A stretch of 64,000 bases of DNA, taken from NCBI RefSeq assembly GCF_023515955.1, contig NZ_CP097322.1, forward strand, positions 1 through 64,000, written 5' to 3'. Source of the stretch: Streptomyces sp. RerS4. GTDB lineage: Bacteria; Actinomycetota; Actinomycetes; Streptomycetales; Streptomycetaceae. This document shows, piece after piece, positions 38,444 through 48,108 of this stretch (position 1 is the stretch's first letter; the number at the start of each line of letters is the position of its first letter). The notes beneath the pieces are model-generated. The model did not search any database. It was not told where the DNA came from and was given only the letters and a program-made list of their open reading frames with translations. A program made the translations under genes and the position numbers.

Positions 38444-39558
38444 AGTGGAAGAAGGTCGCCTGCCTGGGACTGCTGATCGCGTTCGCGGCCGCGTGCTGCA
38501 CCGCTCCGGCCGTCCTCGCCGCCGCCACGAAGGCGCGCGGCACCGCCACCGCCGGCACGGCGGTGTCCGCCGCGGCGGCCGGGATCCCCGAGCGGATGCT
38601 CGCCGCCTACCTCACCGGCGCCGCCCAGGTCACCACCCACGTGCCCAAGTGCCGGGGGATGCGCTGGCAGGTCCTCGCCGGGATCGCCCGCGTCGAGTCC
38701 GATCACGCCGCGGGCCGGCTGGTCGGGGTGAGCGGGGACATCCAGCCGTGGATCGTGGGCCCGCGCCTGGACGGCTCCGGCGCCGGCGGCAACACCACCG
38801 CGATCCACGACACCGACGGCGGTCGATGGGACAACGACAATGTCTTCGAGCGGGCGGTGGGCCCCTTCCAGTTCCTGCCCGAAACCTTCCGCGCCTACGG
38901 CAAGGACGGCAACCGCGACGGGATCGTCAACCCCCACAACGCCGACGACGCCGCCGCCTCCGCGGCCGTCTACCTGTGCGGATCCGGCCGCAACCTCACC
39001 GATCGCGACCAGCTGCGCGCGGCGATCCACACCTACAACCTGTCCTGGGCCTACGTCGACGACGTCATGTCGGGCATCGACCGCTACGACGCCCTCGGCC
39101 GCGTCCCCCTACTGCCGTCGGGCAACATCGGGACCGTCATCCAGGCCGCCCTCGCCCAGCAAGGCCTGCCCTACTCCTGGGGCGGCGGCGGGCCCTCGGG
39201 CCCCAGCACCGGGATCTGCTGCTCCCCCGGCGGCCAGGACGGCCGCACCGTCACCGGCTTCGACTGCTCGGGCCTGACCCAGTTCGCCTACGCCAAGGCC
39301 GGGATCAACCTGCCGCGCACCGCCGCCGAACAAGCCGGCGTCGGCCGCCGGATCCCCGCCGCCGCCGGCTTCGCAGCCCTGCGCCCCGGGGACCTGATCT
39401 TCTACGGCTACAGCCCCACGCAGAACTCGACGATCCACCACGTCGGGATCTACCTCGGCGACGGAAAGATGATCAACGCTCCCCGGCCGGGAAAGCCGGT
39501 GCGGATCGACCCGGTGACCGCCATGCCCGACTACGCGGGCGCCGCGAGGCTCCTGTGA
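38440..39558 (+). CDS. Bifunctional cell-wall hydrolase (transglycosylase + NlpC/P60)
   Basis: The 372-residue secreted protein opens a path in peptidoglycan for the transfer channel. A signal peptide (KVACLGLLIAFAAACCTAPAVLA) is followed by a lytic transglycosylase domain with GIARVESDHAAG (catalytic Glu) and AVGPFQFLPETF. The C-terminal NlpC/P60 domain has the catalytic Cys in GFDCSGLTQFAYAKAG and the histidine in IHHVGIYLGDG. The GTG overlaps the previous stop. Its location in the operon is typical of TcpG/VirB1-type enzymes. Confidence 0.88.
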   Translation: MKWKKVACLGLLIAFAAACCTAPAVLAAATKARGTATAGTAVSAAAAGIPERMLAAYLTGAAQVTTHVPKCRGMRWQVLAGIARVESDHAAGRLVGVSGDIQPWIVGPRLDGSGAGGNTTAIHDTDGGRWDNDNVFERAVGPFQFLPETFRAYGKDGNRDGIVNPHNADDAAASAAVYLCGSGRNLTDRDQLRAAIHTYNLSWAYVDDVMSGIDRYDALGRVPLLPSGNIGTVIQAALAQQGLPYSWGGGGPSGPSTGICCSPGGQDGRTVTGFDCSGLTQFAYAKAGINLPRTAAEQAGVGRRIPAAAGFAALRPGDLIFYGYSPTQNSTIHHVGIYLGDGKMINAPRPGKPVRIDPVTAMPDYAGAARLL

Positions 39559-40241
39559 CCACCACACGAACCGGCACCGGCCCGCTCCTGGCCGTCGCGG
39601 CCGTCCTCGCCGCGGCCGGGGCGCTGCTTTTGCACAGCGGGCTGGGACGCCTCGACGGGCAAGCCCCCACGGTCCGACCCACATCGGTCGCGGCGCCCAC
39701 CACGGATACCTCGCCCGTGCCGTACACGGGCGGCGGCTCGGCGCCGCTTGTCGAGTCGGCCTCGGCCCGCCCGACGGTCGTCTCCGCGCCGCCGCGGCAC
39801 GCGGCACCCGCGCCGTCCGGCTCCGCGCCCCCGAACCCGCCCCCGCGGTCCGAGGCCGGCGCGCCCGCAGGCGCCGATCCTGCTCGGGGCGAGCTTCCGC
39901 CGCCCGGTGAGGGGCCGGCCGCCGATCCCCTCATTCAGCAGGTCCTCGACCGCGCCACCCCCGCGGACCTTCCGCCCGCCGACGAACGCCTTCTGCTTGA
40001 CCTGGCGCGGGCGGCCTGGCTGAAGGAGACGGCCGGCTACACGCAGGTGCGGATCCAGGCCGCCGTCGCACGCCGCGATACGCCCGAACCGCCGGCGCCG
40101 GACGCCGGATTCGCGACCTCGGCGAGGGCGGTGGTGCGGCTGGTGTGGGCCGGCGCCGACCGGGCCGGGACCTTCCAAGACGGACGCCCCGCGTCCCTCC
40201 ACTACCACCGCAACGGAGACGCATCATGGACTCGAACGTGA
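39555..40241 (+). CDS. Membrane-anchored hypothetical transfer protein
   Basis: The 228-residue product has an N-terminal anchor (GPLLAVAAVLAAAGALLLHSGL), then a long Pro/Ser/Ala-rich spacer to about residue 125. A compact C-terminal domain (PADERLLLDLARAAWLKETAGYTQVRI) ends near WAGADRAGTFQDGRPASLHY. I do not recognise the domain. It overlaps both operon neighbours, so a role in conjugation is likely by context only. Confidence 0.55.
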   Translation: MTTTRTGTGPLLAVAAVLAAAGALLLHSGLGRLDGQAPTVRPTSVAAPTTDTSPVPYTGGGSAPLVESASARPTVVSAPPRHAAPAPSGSAPPNPPPRSEAGAPAGADPARGELPPPGEGPAADPLIQQVLDRATPADLPPADERLLLDLARAAWLKETAGYTQVRIQAAVARRDTPEPPAPDAGFATSARAVVRLVWAGADRAGTFQDGRPASLHYHRNGDASWTRT

Positions 40242-42805
40242 CAGTGACCGGGCTCCTCTCCTGGGGCGCCGCCCTGTGGCAGAGCCTCTTCTCGGTCGCC
40301 GGCTGGACGGTGGCGAACGGCTGGTGGCTGTCGCTGCTCGGCGTCGCGGCCCTGGCCGGCTGGGAGCAGCTGCAACGGCGGCTGGCCGCCGAGGCCCTGT
40401 CGAGGCGCACCTACCTGGAGCTCGAACCGACGGCGGCGTTCGCCCCGGATCCCGAGCAGATCTGGCGCCAGGGCATGCAACTGGTGCGCGCCGCCGGCTC
40501 CGGTCCGTGGTGGGTTCCGCGGCGGGCCCGTTCGGTGCGGATCAGGCTGCGCGCCGACGGCAAGCGAGCCCTTGTCTACCGCATCGAGGCGCCGCAGACG
40601 GCGCACGCCCTCCTCGCCCAGACCCCCTACGGGGACCGGGTCCACGTCAAAGCCGTGGCCCCCATCGCGGACAAGCGGCGCGAGCACACCGTGCGCGCGG
40701 TCTTGACCCTGCACGGGGAACCCGGCTCCCGGCTGCGCGAGGTCCCCCTGGATCCCGATCCGCTTCAGCCGCTGATCGACGCCGTGGCGGACCTGAAGGC
40801 CGAGCTGGGGGATCTCGCGGAGGTGTGCGTCGACTTCTCTCCGGCGTCCCGTTGGCACCTGGCCGTACGCCGCATGCAGGTGTTGCGGGGTGTCCGGGAG
40901 CGGGTTCGTCGCGAAGCGGAGCGCGAGGCCAGGTGGATGAGCCGGGAGTCGACCGACAGCGTCCCGGTCGCGCTGACGAAGCTGTTGGATCCGCGTGAGT
41001 GGCAGGGCAGGCCGACGAGGCCGATGGTGATGCCCCCGCTGCGGCGCGTCGCCCGCGATACGGCGTTGGGCAAGCTCGCGCAGACGTCCGGTCTGGTGCG
41101 GGTGCAGGTCCTGGTGCGGTGCGCCTCGACCGCGGACGGCCGGGCCGAGGCACGGCTGGCACGCCTCGGGGCGGCCCTGGACGTGTTCGCGGGCCCCTCC
41201 CGCCTGATGAGCCAAGGCTGGTCCGTGGGTCCGGTGCGGTTCGGTCCCGACCGGTGGCCGTGGCGCACGCGATTCGATGCACGGTGGGCGTCGGGGGTGA
41301 TGCGGCCGGCCCGGGGCGGGTGGGCGCACATCGAGGAGCTGGCCGGCCTCCTGAAGCCGCCGACCGTCACCGCCCGCCATCCGCTGATGGAAAACGACAT
41401 GCCGACCTACGAGGTCGGCGCGGGAGTCCTGCCACAGGGCTGGTACCGGCAGCCGGGCGGCGGCGAAAGGCTGCTGGCCACGCACGAGGACGAAACCCTC
41501 TTCGAGGTCCAGTCCGGCAAGGCCGGCTGGGGCAAGACGATGCGCGCCCAGGTCCACGCCGTCGCCTCCGCCCACAACGCCCGAGGCCTGGCCTTCGTGG
41601 ACCCCCACGGAGACAGCTTCGAGGCCGTCGCCCGCTACCTCGCCCACCAGGACATCCTCGACCGCGTCATGCTCTTCGACCTGACCGTCCGCAAGGACAC
41701 CGACATGCTCGCCTCCTGGAACCTCCTCGACATGAGCGGCGGCAAGATCGCGCACGAGGTGTCGGCGGCCGTGATCGAGGCCTTCGCCGGGTCCCTGGGC
41801 TGGAATGACGTCACCGCGCCCCGCGCGCTGACCATCCTGACCAAGGCCGTCGAGGCCCTCGTCGCCGTCAACACGGCGGCCGTCGCCGACCAGGCCCCCC
41901 AACAACAGGCGACGATCTTCCAGGTCCGGGCCCTGCTCACCGACCCGGCCTTCCGCGACCTCGTCATCGCCGCCCTCACCCCCGAGGCGCGCTCGTGGTG
42001 GACCACCACCTTCCCCGACCTCCCCCGCGACGCGCTGCCCACCGTCCTCAACCCCATCGAACGCCTCGGCGCCTCCCCCGTCGTCCGCGCCTTCCTCGGC
42101 TGTCCTATCAGCGGCTACGACATCCGCCACGCCATGGACGAAGGCCGCGTGCTGTGGATCTGCCCGCCCGGAACCGGACCCACCGACCGCCTCCTGATCA
42201 GCCTGTTCGTTCACGACTTCCTGCGCGCCGGCCTCTCACGCCGCGACCTGCCCGAAAGCCGGCGCCGGCCCTTCCGCTTCTACCTCGACGAACTGATCTC
42301 CCTGGACCAGGGATCCACCGTCCTGGCGGAGATCACCGAGCAGCTCCGCAAGTTCGGCGGGCGCCTGCACGGCATGACCCAACTCCTGCACCGACTTCAG
42401 CCCGAGACCCGAGCCGCCCTGATGCAAAACGCGTCCTGCCTGTCCACCACCGCCGGATCCGTCGAGGCCATCACCCAGGTCACCGCCCAATGGCCTGACA
42501 CGATCACCCCCGCCGACGTCGCCGGCCTGGACCGCTGGCACCACTACGCCTCCTTCACCGTCGCCGGCAAGCGCATCGGCCCCCTGCCGATCCGCGGCCC
42601 CGAACTGGCCGAAGTCTTCAAAAAGCACGCCCGGCCCAACCGCGTTCCGGCCCTGCGCACCGCCGCGCACCGGGCCGCCAAGGCCCGGCCCCTGGGCGAG
42701 CGGACGGCCTTGGCCCTTGCCCAGGAAGGACAGGTGCGCGAGTTCCTCGCCGCCCGCGCCACGCCCACCACCACGACCCACGACACCGGGGAGCAGTACG
42801 CATGA
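40226..42805 (+). CDS. VirD4/TraG-like coupling ATPase
   Basis: The 859-residue protein starts with a membrane helix (GWWLSLLGVAALAGWEQL). It has Walker A QSGKAGWGKTM near residue 431, and FVDPHGDSFEAV soon after, with FRFYLDELISLDQGS as Walker B-like region near 685. The order of motifs is that of type IV coupling proteins, which bring the DNA-relaxase complex to the channel. GGAG lies before the ATG at 40226. The gene overlaps the previous one by 16 bases and the next by four. Confidence 0.8.
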   Translation: MDSNVTVTGLLSWGAALWQSLFSVAGWTVANGWWLSLLGVAALAGWEQLQRRLAAEALSRRTYLELEPTAAFAPDPEQIWRQGMQLVRAAGSGPWWVPRRARSVRIRLRADGKRALVYRIEAPQTAHALLAQTPYGDRVHVKAVAPIADKRREHTVRAVLTLHGEPGSRLREVPLDPDPLQPLIDAVADLKAELGDLAEVCVDFSPASRWHLAVRRMQVLRGVRERVRREAEREARWMSRESTDSVPVALTKLLDPREWQGRPTRPMVMPPLRRVARDTALGKLAQTSGLVRVQVLVRCASTADGRAEARLARLGAALDVFAGPSRLMSQGWSVGPVRFGPDRWPWRTRFDARWASGVMRPARGGWAHIEELAGLLKPPTVTARHPLMENDMPTYEVGAGVLPQGWYRQPGGGERLLATHEDETLFEVQSGKAGWGKTMRAQVHAVASAHNARGLAFVDPHGDSFEAVARYLAHQDILDRVMLFDLTVRKDTDMLASWNLLDMSGGKIAHEVSAAVIEAFAGSLGWNDVTAPRALTILTKAVEALVAVNTAAVADQAPQQQATIFQVRALLTDPAFRDLVIAALTPEARSWWTTTFPDLPRDALPTVLNPIERLGASPVVRAFLGCPISGYDIRHAMDEGRVLWICPPGTGPTDRLLISLFVHDFLRAGLSRRDLPESRRRPFRFYLDELISLDQGSTVLAEITEQLRKFGGRLHGMTQLLHRLQPETRAALMQNASCLSTTAGSVEAITQVTAQWPDTITPADVAGLDRWHHYASFTVAGKRIGPLPIRGPELAEVFKKHARPNRVPALRTAAHRAAKARPLGERTALALAQEGQVREFLAARATPTTTTHDTGEQYA

Positions 42806-43716
42806 CCACCACGACCGCGACCATCCCGACGCCGGGCACCGGCGAGACGCTGAGCCACCGCGCGCTCGCCTTGATCGCCCAGCACCGGCTCCTGACGACC
42901 ACCGCACTCCACCGGATGCTCACCCCCGACACCCCGGCACGCAAGATCCACAACGTGCTCGTGCCCTTGCGGGAGAAGGGGCTGATCACCCACACCTTCC
43001 TGGGCCGCCAGCGTCTCCAGGCCCACTTCCTCACCCCCACCGGAACCCAGACCGTCGCCACCTGGCCCGAACTACGCGCCCGCGGAAACGCCAGCGCCAT
43101 CCACTCGCCCGACAGCGCAGCCCTCCTCGCCCCGCACATCCTCACCGGCGTCCGCGCCCACCTCGCCTTCCTGACCGAAGCCCGCGCCCGCGGCGACGAA
43201 TACGAACCGCTCGACTGGATGCCCGAGGTCACCCACCGCCTCCCCGACACCGGCGGCGAAGACCGCCTCACCGCCGACGCCGTCCTCCACTACACCACCA
43301 CCCGCCCCCGCCGGATCCACTACCGCGCCTTCGTCGAGATCGACCGCTCGACCATGAGCAGCGAACGCCTCGCCCGCAAACTCATCTCCTACGCCCGCTT
43401 CCACGACTACACCCCCCAACCCGTCGGCCGGCGCGGCACCGTCGGCGACCCGGCCGCCCTCCTCGCCTGGCAACGCTTCTACCCCCGCTTCCCCCGCGTC
43501 CTGTTCATCCTCACCGGCGACTCCCCCACCACCCTGGCCAACCGCATCGCCGACCTACGCGCCATGACCGCCGACCACCCCCTCGTCACCCGACTCGCCG
43601 CCCGCGTCCCCCTCGGCGCCGCCATCCTCGAAGACATCGAGAAGGCCGGCCCACAGGCAGCGGTGTGGACACCGCTGACGGGGAGCACCGAGTCCAGAAG
43701 CTGGATCGATCTGTGA
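42802..43716 (+). CDS. Replication-relaxation family protein
   Basis: The 304-residue protein has an N-terminal winged-helix-like region (ALIAQHRLLTTTALHRMLTPDTPARKIHNVLVPL). A nuclease-fold-like part (YRAFVEIDRSTMSSERLARKLISYARF) follows. This pattern is the replication-relaxation family of actinobacterial plasmids and integrative elements, thought to act in DNA processing for transfer or replication. It is coupled to the VirD4-like gene by ATGA. No separate relaxase is seen in the window. Confidence 0.7.
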   Translation: MTTTTATIPTPGTGETLSHRALALIAQHRLLTTTALHRMLTPDTPARKIHNVLVPLREKGLITHTFLGRQRLQAHFLTPTGTQTVATWPELRARGNASAIHSPDSAALLAPHILTGVRAHLAFLTEARARGDEYEPLDWMPEVTHRLPDTGGEDRLTADAVLHYTTTRPRRIHYRAFVEIDRSTMSSERLARKLISYARFHDYTPQPVGRRGTVGDPAALLAWQRFYPRFPRVLFILTGDSPTTLANRIADLRAMTADHPLVTRLAARVPLGAAILEDIEKAGPQAAVWTPLTGSTESRSWIDL

Positions 43717-43859
43717 GTACCGACGGAGTGACGGATCCCGTGCCGGCGGACGACCGTCGGCACAGGCGCCGTCTCCGTATCGCGAGCCTTGAGGAGTGCT
43801 CGTGCTGTCCGAATTCCGCAGTCTGGACTGTCAGTGGCCGCCGCAACACTCTGAGCTGA
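43713..43859 (+). CDS. Possible small coupled protein (48 aa)
   Basis: A GTG overlaps the previous stop (GTGA), and the frame runs 49 codons. It encodes a basic peptide with ECSCCPNSAVW, a possible metal-binding CxCC. Support is only the coupling and the lack of another gene in this gap. Confidence 0.35.
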   Translation: MSTDGVTDPVPADDRRHRRRLRIASLEECSCCPNSAVWTVSGRRNTLS

Positions 43860-43881
43860 CTATCCGTTCAGAGGGGGACCG

Positions 43882-45321
43882 ATGGCATTCCGAGCCGTGC
43901 ACGCCGGATGGGGAACCGTCTTCGCACACCTGCCCGATCTCGGGTGCGGGCAGGCGTGGGAGGCGGTGTGGAAGGTCAAGCCGCTCCCGCCGATCACGTG
44001 CCCCGAGTGCGGACACCCGATGTACGCGAAGACCTCCCGGACGGGGATGCGGTTCTTCGCCCACGCTCCGTACGCTCCGGACTGCGAGATCGCGCGCGAG
44101 GGCGAATCGGAGGCCCACCACCTCCTGAAGCTCGAACTCGCCTGGGCAGGCCGCGACGCGGGCGCCCACGCTGAGCTGGAGGTTCGGGCGCCGGACGGTT
44201 CCTGGCGGGCCGACGTACTGGCCCGCGCCCCGGATGGTTCCTGGCGTACCGCGTTGGAAGCCCAACTGTCGCCCATCACCGACACCGACATCGCGGCACG
44301 GACGGAGCGAATGCGTCGGCATGGCGTTGCGGTTTGCTGGTTCAGTGACCGGCTGCGGCCGCCGTGGCTGGGCACGGTTCCCTCCGTACGCGTGGCCCGC
44401 CCCGAGGGCGGCGGCCCCCTCGGCGTCGTGGAGGGCCTGGTCCGCTTCGACGGCCGCAACTGGCGCAGGGTCGGCCCGACCCCTCTGGCGGACTTCCTGC
44501 GCTGGGTCTTCAACGGCCAGGCCGTGCCCCACGCGGTGAAGAGCCCCTACGCGTACGCGAACGGGATACGCAGCCTGCCAGTGGTGTGGACGCACCCGAA
44601 GTACATCGCGGCCGAGGCGGCCCACCTGGCCGAGGAAGAACGCCGTCGGCTCGCCTACGAGGCGCAGGCCGCGATCAGGAAGCGCCGGCTCGATGCCCGC
44701 AAGGCCGCGGTCCGTGAGGGCAACACGGCCAGCCGCGCGCGGGCCCTGCGCAAGGCGGTCAAGGCCGAGGAAGCCGTCCGGGACACGCCGGCTGCCGCGG
44801 AGCTGCGGGAGAAGGCGGCGCGGCGGCGCGGCGTGCGGCGGGCCATCGCCTACCTGAGCCGGGAACACGGGCTGACTGCCACGGTGGGCTGGAGCGTGGC
44901 CGATCCCTGCTGGGCTGACGGCATCCCGCTGGTCGACGGAGAAGGGGTGCCGGTCGCGGTGTTCAACCCGGCCCGGCGTCTGCTGCGGGGCCAGGCGTAC
45001 CTGCTGCTTGCCGGGTTGTTGCTGCTCTTCGGAGACGAGCTCGCCCTCAAGCACTTCAGCAGGTACGCCTACGGAGCGCCGAAGCGGCCCAAGGACCAGC
45101 GCACGGAGGTGGTCCGGGTGGACTTCTGCGCCTGCGAGACACCGGATCTGGTCGCGAAGATCGAGGGCAGAGAGTTCCCGGCCCGGCCCAGCGACACCCT
45201 CGGGGCCGCCGCCGCCCTCTACCTCGCGCAGTGCCGGATCTGCGGCGGCGCGTACAGACTTCCCTGGCGCCGGATCCTTCCCCAGGAGCCGGACAGCACC
45301 CCGAGCATCTGGAGTCCCTGA
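43882..45321 (+). CDS. CoiA-like nuclease-domain protein
   Basis: The 479-residue protein resembles competence protein CoiA. A zinc-ribbon-like CPECGHPMYAKTSRTGMRFFAH is followed by ESEAHHLLKLELAW. A restriction-endonuclease-like core follows, with RADVLA and ALEAQLS, matching D and ExQ of the PD-(D/E)xK pattern. A coiled, basic middle part and a C-terminal pair of CxC/CxxC motifs (FCAC, CRIC) come after. In other bacteria CoiA aids recombination of incoming DNA. Next to a conjugation operon it may act on transferred DNA. Confidence 0.7.
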   Translation: MAFRAVHAGWGTVFAHLPDLGCGQAWEAVWKVKPLPPITCPECGHPMYAKTSRTGMRFFAHAPYAPDCEIAREGESEAHHLLKLELAWAGRDAGAHAELEVRAPDGSWRADVLARAPDGSWRTALEAQLSPITDTDIAARTERMRRHGVAVCWFSDRLRPPWLGTVPSVRVARPEGGGPLGVVEGLVRFDGRNWRRVGPTPLADFLRWVFNGQAVPHAVKSPYAYANGIRSLPVVWTHPKYIAAEAAHLAEEERRRLAYEAQAAIRKRRLDARKAAVREGNTASRARALRKAVKAEEAVRDTPAAAELREKAARRRGVRRAIAYLSREHGLTATVGWSVADPCWADGIPLVDGEGVPVAVFNPARRLLRGQAYLLLAGLLLLFGDELALKHFSRYAYGAPKRPKDQRTEVVRVDFCACETPDLVAKIEGREFPARPSDTLGAAAALYLAQCRICGGAYRLPWRRILPQEPDSTPSIWSP

Positions 45322-45432
45322 TCTTCAGCCTGAGGCGCTTCAAAGAGGCGCCCTGACCCTGGCGCAAGCAGCGGATGTCGGGGCGGGCGGCTTCACGGCG
45401 TCCGCCACCCGGCGCCGCGGTCGGCGGACGGC

Positions 45433-45708
45433 CTACGTCAGGGCCTCCAGTGCCGCCGCCGCGGTCTCGGGCGCCACCACCGCCACGCCCGCCAGTGAGA
45501 GCGCCACACTCAGGTGGTACGACCTGGCGACGACCTCCCCGTAGGCGACGCCCGACGACCGCCACCCCGCCCAGGAGGCCGTGAACGCCGCCAGGCGCAG
45601 GCACACACAGCCCCACCGACCCACAAGCGACCTGTACTTCCTACGAGGAGTTACTCCATCGACCGATCCGTCCATGTGCCCACGGTGCCGGATGGACACG
45701 CCTCGCAT
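45433..45708 (-). CDS. Possible small hypothetical protein
   Basis: The last about 65 codons (RLAAFTASWAGWRSSGVAYGEVVARSYHLSVALSLAGVAVV) look protein-like and mildly hydrophobic. The start is unclear and no ribosome binding site stands out. The rest of 45322-45810 shows no other gene. Confidence 0.25.
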   Translation of the reverse strand: MRGVSIRHRGHMDGSVDGVTPRRKYRSLVGRWGCVCLRLAAFTASWAGWRSSGVAYGEVVARSYHLSVALSLAGVAVVAPETAAAALEALT

Positions 45709-45810
45709 CCGAGAATCAGGGAGTGGTTCACTCTCGTCTCCACCCGTATGGGCATCACCACCGGCCTCAACACGATTCGTAGGTGGCCACGGTCCGATGG
45801 GCGCTTTGCG

Positions 45811-46119
45811 TCACCGGTACCGGGCGAGGGGCTCGGCCGCGAACGACCCGTCCCTCAACACCGCATCGGTCAGCTCGTACTCCTGTCGCCCGTCGGGGCC
45901 ATATACGACGGTGCCGGCGGGCCGGCAGCTGACCAGCTGGACCGGGTGGCCGTCTGGTGCCCGCATCCCAAGCAAGGTGTAGGTACGCGCGGAGCTTGTG
46001 ATCGTCGGGTGCCCATGAGTGGGTCGACGGGTTCGCCGCCGACGTAACCGCGCCAGGACCGCTCCGACGGCCAGTACGGCCAGGCCACCGAGCGCGTTCG
46101 AGGCCGCGTCCGACATCAT
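45811..46119 (-). CDS. Small membrane-anchored hypothetical protein
   Basis: The product of about 102 residues has one helix (ASNALGGLAVLAVGAVLARL) followed by a strongly basic RRRRTRRPT, then a small soluble domain (GHPVQLVSCRPAGTVVYGPDGRQEYEL). The basic stop-transfer stretch suggests the C-terminal domain is cytoplasmic. The start is uncertain: ATG 46119, or GTG 46143 with no good ribosome site. The region 46144-46511 holds nothing I recognise. Confidence 0.4.
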   Translation of the reverse strand: MMSDAASNALGGLAVLAVGAVLARLRRRRTRRPTHGHPTITSSARTYTLLGMRAPDGHPVQLVSCRPAGTVVYGPDGRQEYELTDAVLRDGSFAAEPLARYR

Positions 46120-46511
46120 CTCGTACAAGATCGTTTCCTTCACATTGTCGTTGGGCCGGAGAGATTCCCCGGCCGGTGGCGGCACTGTGAATCAGCGGAG
46201 GGTAAGCCCCGCAAGCCTGGCTCCATCGAAGCGGTCGGCGGGAGTGGAGGGGAAGTGGCGTCCGTACCGGCGGTGTGCCAGCGGTGTACCGGTCGGCACT
46301 CGACGTCCGGTGAACCTGAGACGGAATACGCCGCGGCAGCGCTCGATTGGGGCCGGGCGTCGCGCAGTCGGGAGACAACCACGTCGAGGTCCGTCTTGTC
46401 GGCGGCCCGGACGTAGCCGCGGTACGCGACGGTGGCCGTGCTCGGCCCCGGGACGATGGTGGGGTCCGAGGCAGGCAGGTTCCTGCCGGGGCTGCTGGTC
46501 GTTGTGCACAG

Positions 46512-47066
46512 GTGAAGACCCCGACCTCCCACACCGACAGTGTCAGGGCGCTCCGCCTGGTCGCTGTCGCGCCCCGCTGCCACCTCTGCCCCGACGAGGA
46601 CAGCGTCCTGGCCGATCCGGCTGTCATGGTCGACTTCCTGCCGGCCTCCGGCATCCTCCGCCAGGTCGGCCTGTGCGCGTCCTGCGATTCGGGGCGGCCC
46701 AGCCGGGGGCGGCCCGAGCTGGGTCCTGCGGACGGTGCCTGGCGGGTGGTGGAGCGGTGCGCGACGGAGTTGCTCGCCGCGTACGAGGCGGGCCGCTGGA
46801 TTCCGCACGCGCAGGAACTGGAGTTTACGGCCGGCTTGGCCCGGGTCGCGTGGAGCGAGGCCTCGGTGCGGTCTGCCGTTCGGGACGCGGGTCGGACCGC
46901 CCTTGCCGGGCGCCTGGTTCGCGACGTCCTGCTGGGTGGTCGTGTCTACCTGGTGCTGGCCAACGTTTCTGCGGATGACCCCGCGCTGCACTCCCTGCGA
47001 CGCCTGGTCGACGTCCTCGCGACGGCTGCGGAGTGCCCGGCGGGCCCCCCGAACGACGCCGCCTGA
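46512..47066 (+). CDS. Hypothetical protein with CxxC pairs
   Basis: The 184-residue product has CHLCPDED near the N-terminus and CASCDSG about 30 residues later, which together look like a four-cysteine metal site. The remainder is helical. GTG 46512 is the most likely start but has no strong ribosome site. I do not recognise the family. Confidence 0.45.
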   Translation: MKTPTSHTDSVRALRLVAVAPRCHLCPDEDSVLADPAVMVDFLPASGILRQVGLCASCDSGRPSRGRPELGPADGAWRVVERCATELLAAYEAGRWIPHAQELEFTAGLARVAWSEASVRSAVRDAGRTALAGRLVRDVLLGGRVYLVLANVSADDPALHSLRRLVDVLATAAECPAGPPNDAA

Positions 47067-47208
47067 TCGCTGGGTTGAGGGGGAGGACGGTGTCCTCAAC
47101 GGACATCACCTTGGTTTCGGTGCGCGAGTCCCCCATCGACGTCTGCTGCGCTGGCCCGGAAGGCGTCGACTCGCGGCCCTGTCTAGGCCCGCCCGATTTG
47201 AGCTACCT

Positions 47209-47709
47209 TCAGGCGGGCTTGCGGGGGTGGCGACCAAGGCGGTGCAGGGTACGGCAGTGCAGTGCCTCCTCGACTCCGATTCCCAGGCTGGTGAACAAGG
47301 GAAGGTCTGGTTTTTGCAGGGCGGTCGCGGCTTGGGCCACGTCGTGCCTGTCGGGGTAGATGAAGAGGGCGACCGGCCCGGTGTCGGCGTGCTGCGCGAT
47401 GTCCAGGAAGGCTTGTCGCTCGGTCGGGCTGCTCAGGGTGTAGCGGATCGCGAGCTCGAAGGGCTTCGGGGCACGGCCGTGGAGCACGAGCAGCACGTGG
47501 GTGTGGTCGGGCAGGACCTGCCATCGTGCGTCGATGCTGGTGCCGGTGGACTGGATGTCGGTGGTGAGGTCGAAGGCGGCCTCGGTGTAGGCCTCGTCCA
47601 GTCCGTGTACCGCCGTTCGGGATACCGGTTGCATCAGAAGGAGTTGTGGCCCAAGGCGCACCATGAGCGGGAATGCCTCGGCCTCGATGGTCACCCTCTG
47701 GTCGGTCAT
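47209..47709 (-). CDS. Hypothetical protein
   Basis: This 166-residue protein is soluble and has no known motif. Its middle (ARWQVLPDHTHVLLVLHGR, AIRYTLSSPTERQAFLDIA) suggests an alpha/beta domain. It is convergent with the gene to its left. Nothing shows its role. Confidence 0.45.
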   Translation of the reverse strand: MTDQRVTIEAEAFPLMVRLGPQLLLMQPVSRTAVHGLDEAYTEAAFDLTTDIQSTGTSIDARWQVLPDHTHVLLVLHGRAPKPFELAIRYTLSSPTERQAFLDIAQHADTGPVALFIYPDRHDVAQAATALQKPDLPLFTSLGIGVEEALHCRTLHRLGRHPRKPA

Positions 47710-47978
47710 GAGGGAAGTCTACGGATGTCCACGCCCCGGTTTCGCCGGTCGGGCTACGGCTTTGGTTCGGAAGCGCCACCATTATCAAGAGCAAAGAATC
47801 AGCCATGCTTATGACTTTTGGCCACGCGCAGGCTTCATGAGGAGCGCAAGGCGTGTCGCGCTTGGGTCGCCGAAGAGAAACGGCACCTCGCGGGGCGTGG
47901 CGCGATGCGTCGGGGCATTCCAGATCAAAGTTGACATTTGATCAACTGTGGCTCAAGAACCCCATAGATCCTGGCGCG

Positions 47979-48007
47979 TTGACACCGTAGTGTGCCCCTG
48001 TTAGGGC
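47979..48007 (+). promoter_or_regulatory. Candidate promoter for the Tad operon
   Basis: TTGACA at 47979-47984 and TAGGGC at 48002-48007 are 17 bases apart, close to a housekeeping sigma consensus of Streptomyces. They lie about 100 bases before the lipoprotein gene that opens this plus-strand series. The rest of 47710-48108 shows no gene. Confidence 0.45.
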
Positions 48008-48108
48008 TCGCATAAAGATGTCGAAACAGTTGCAACAGCGATTCCTTGGCCGGCAGGCAGTGGGCTGGCCACCCAACCCGACAGCGATCATCCGGGGGTA
48101 CCACAGCA

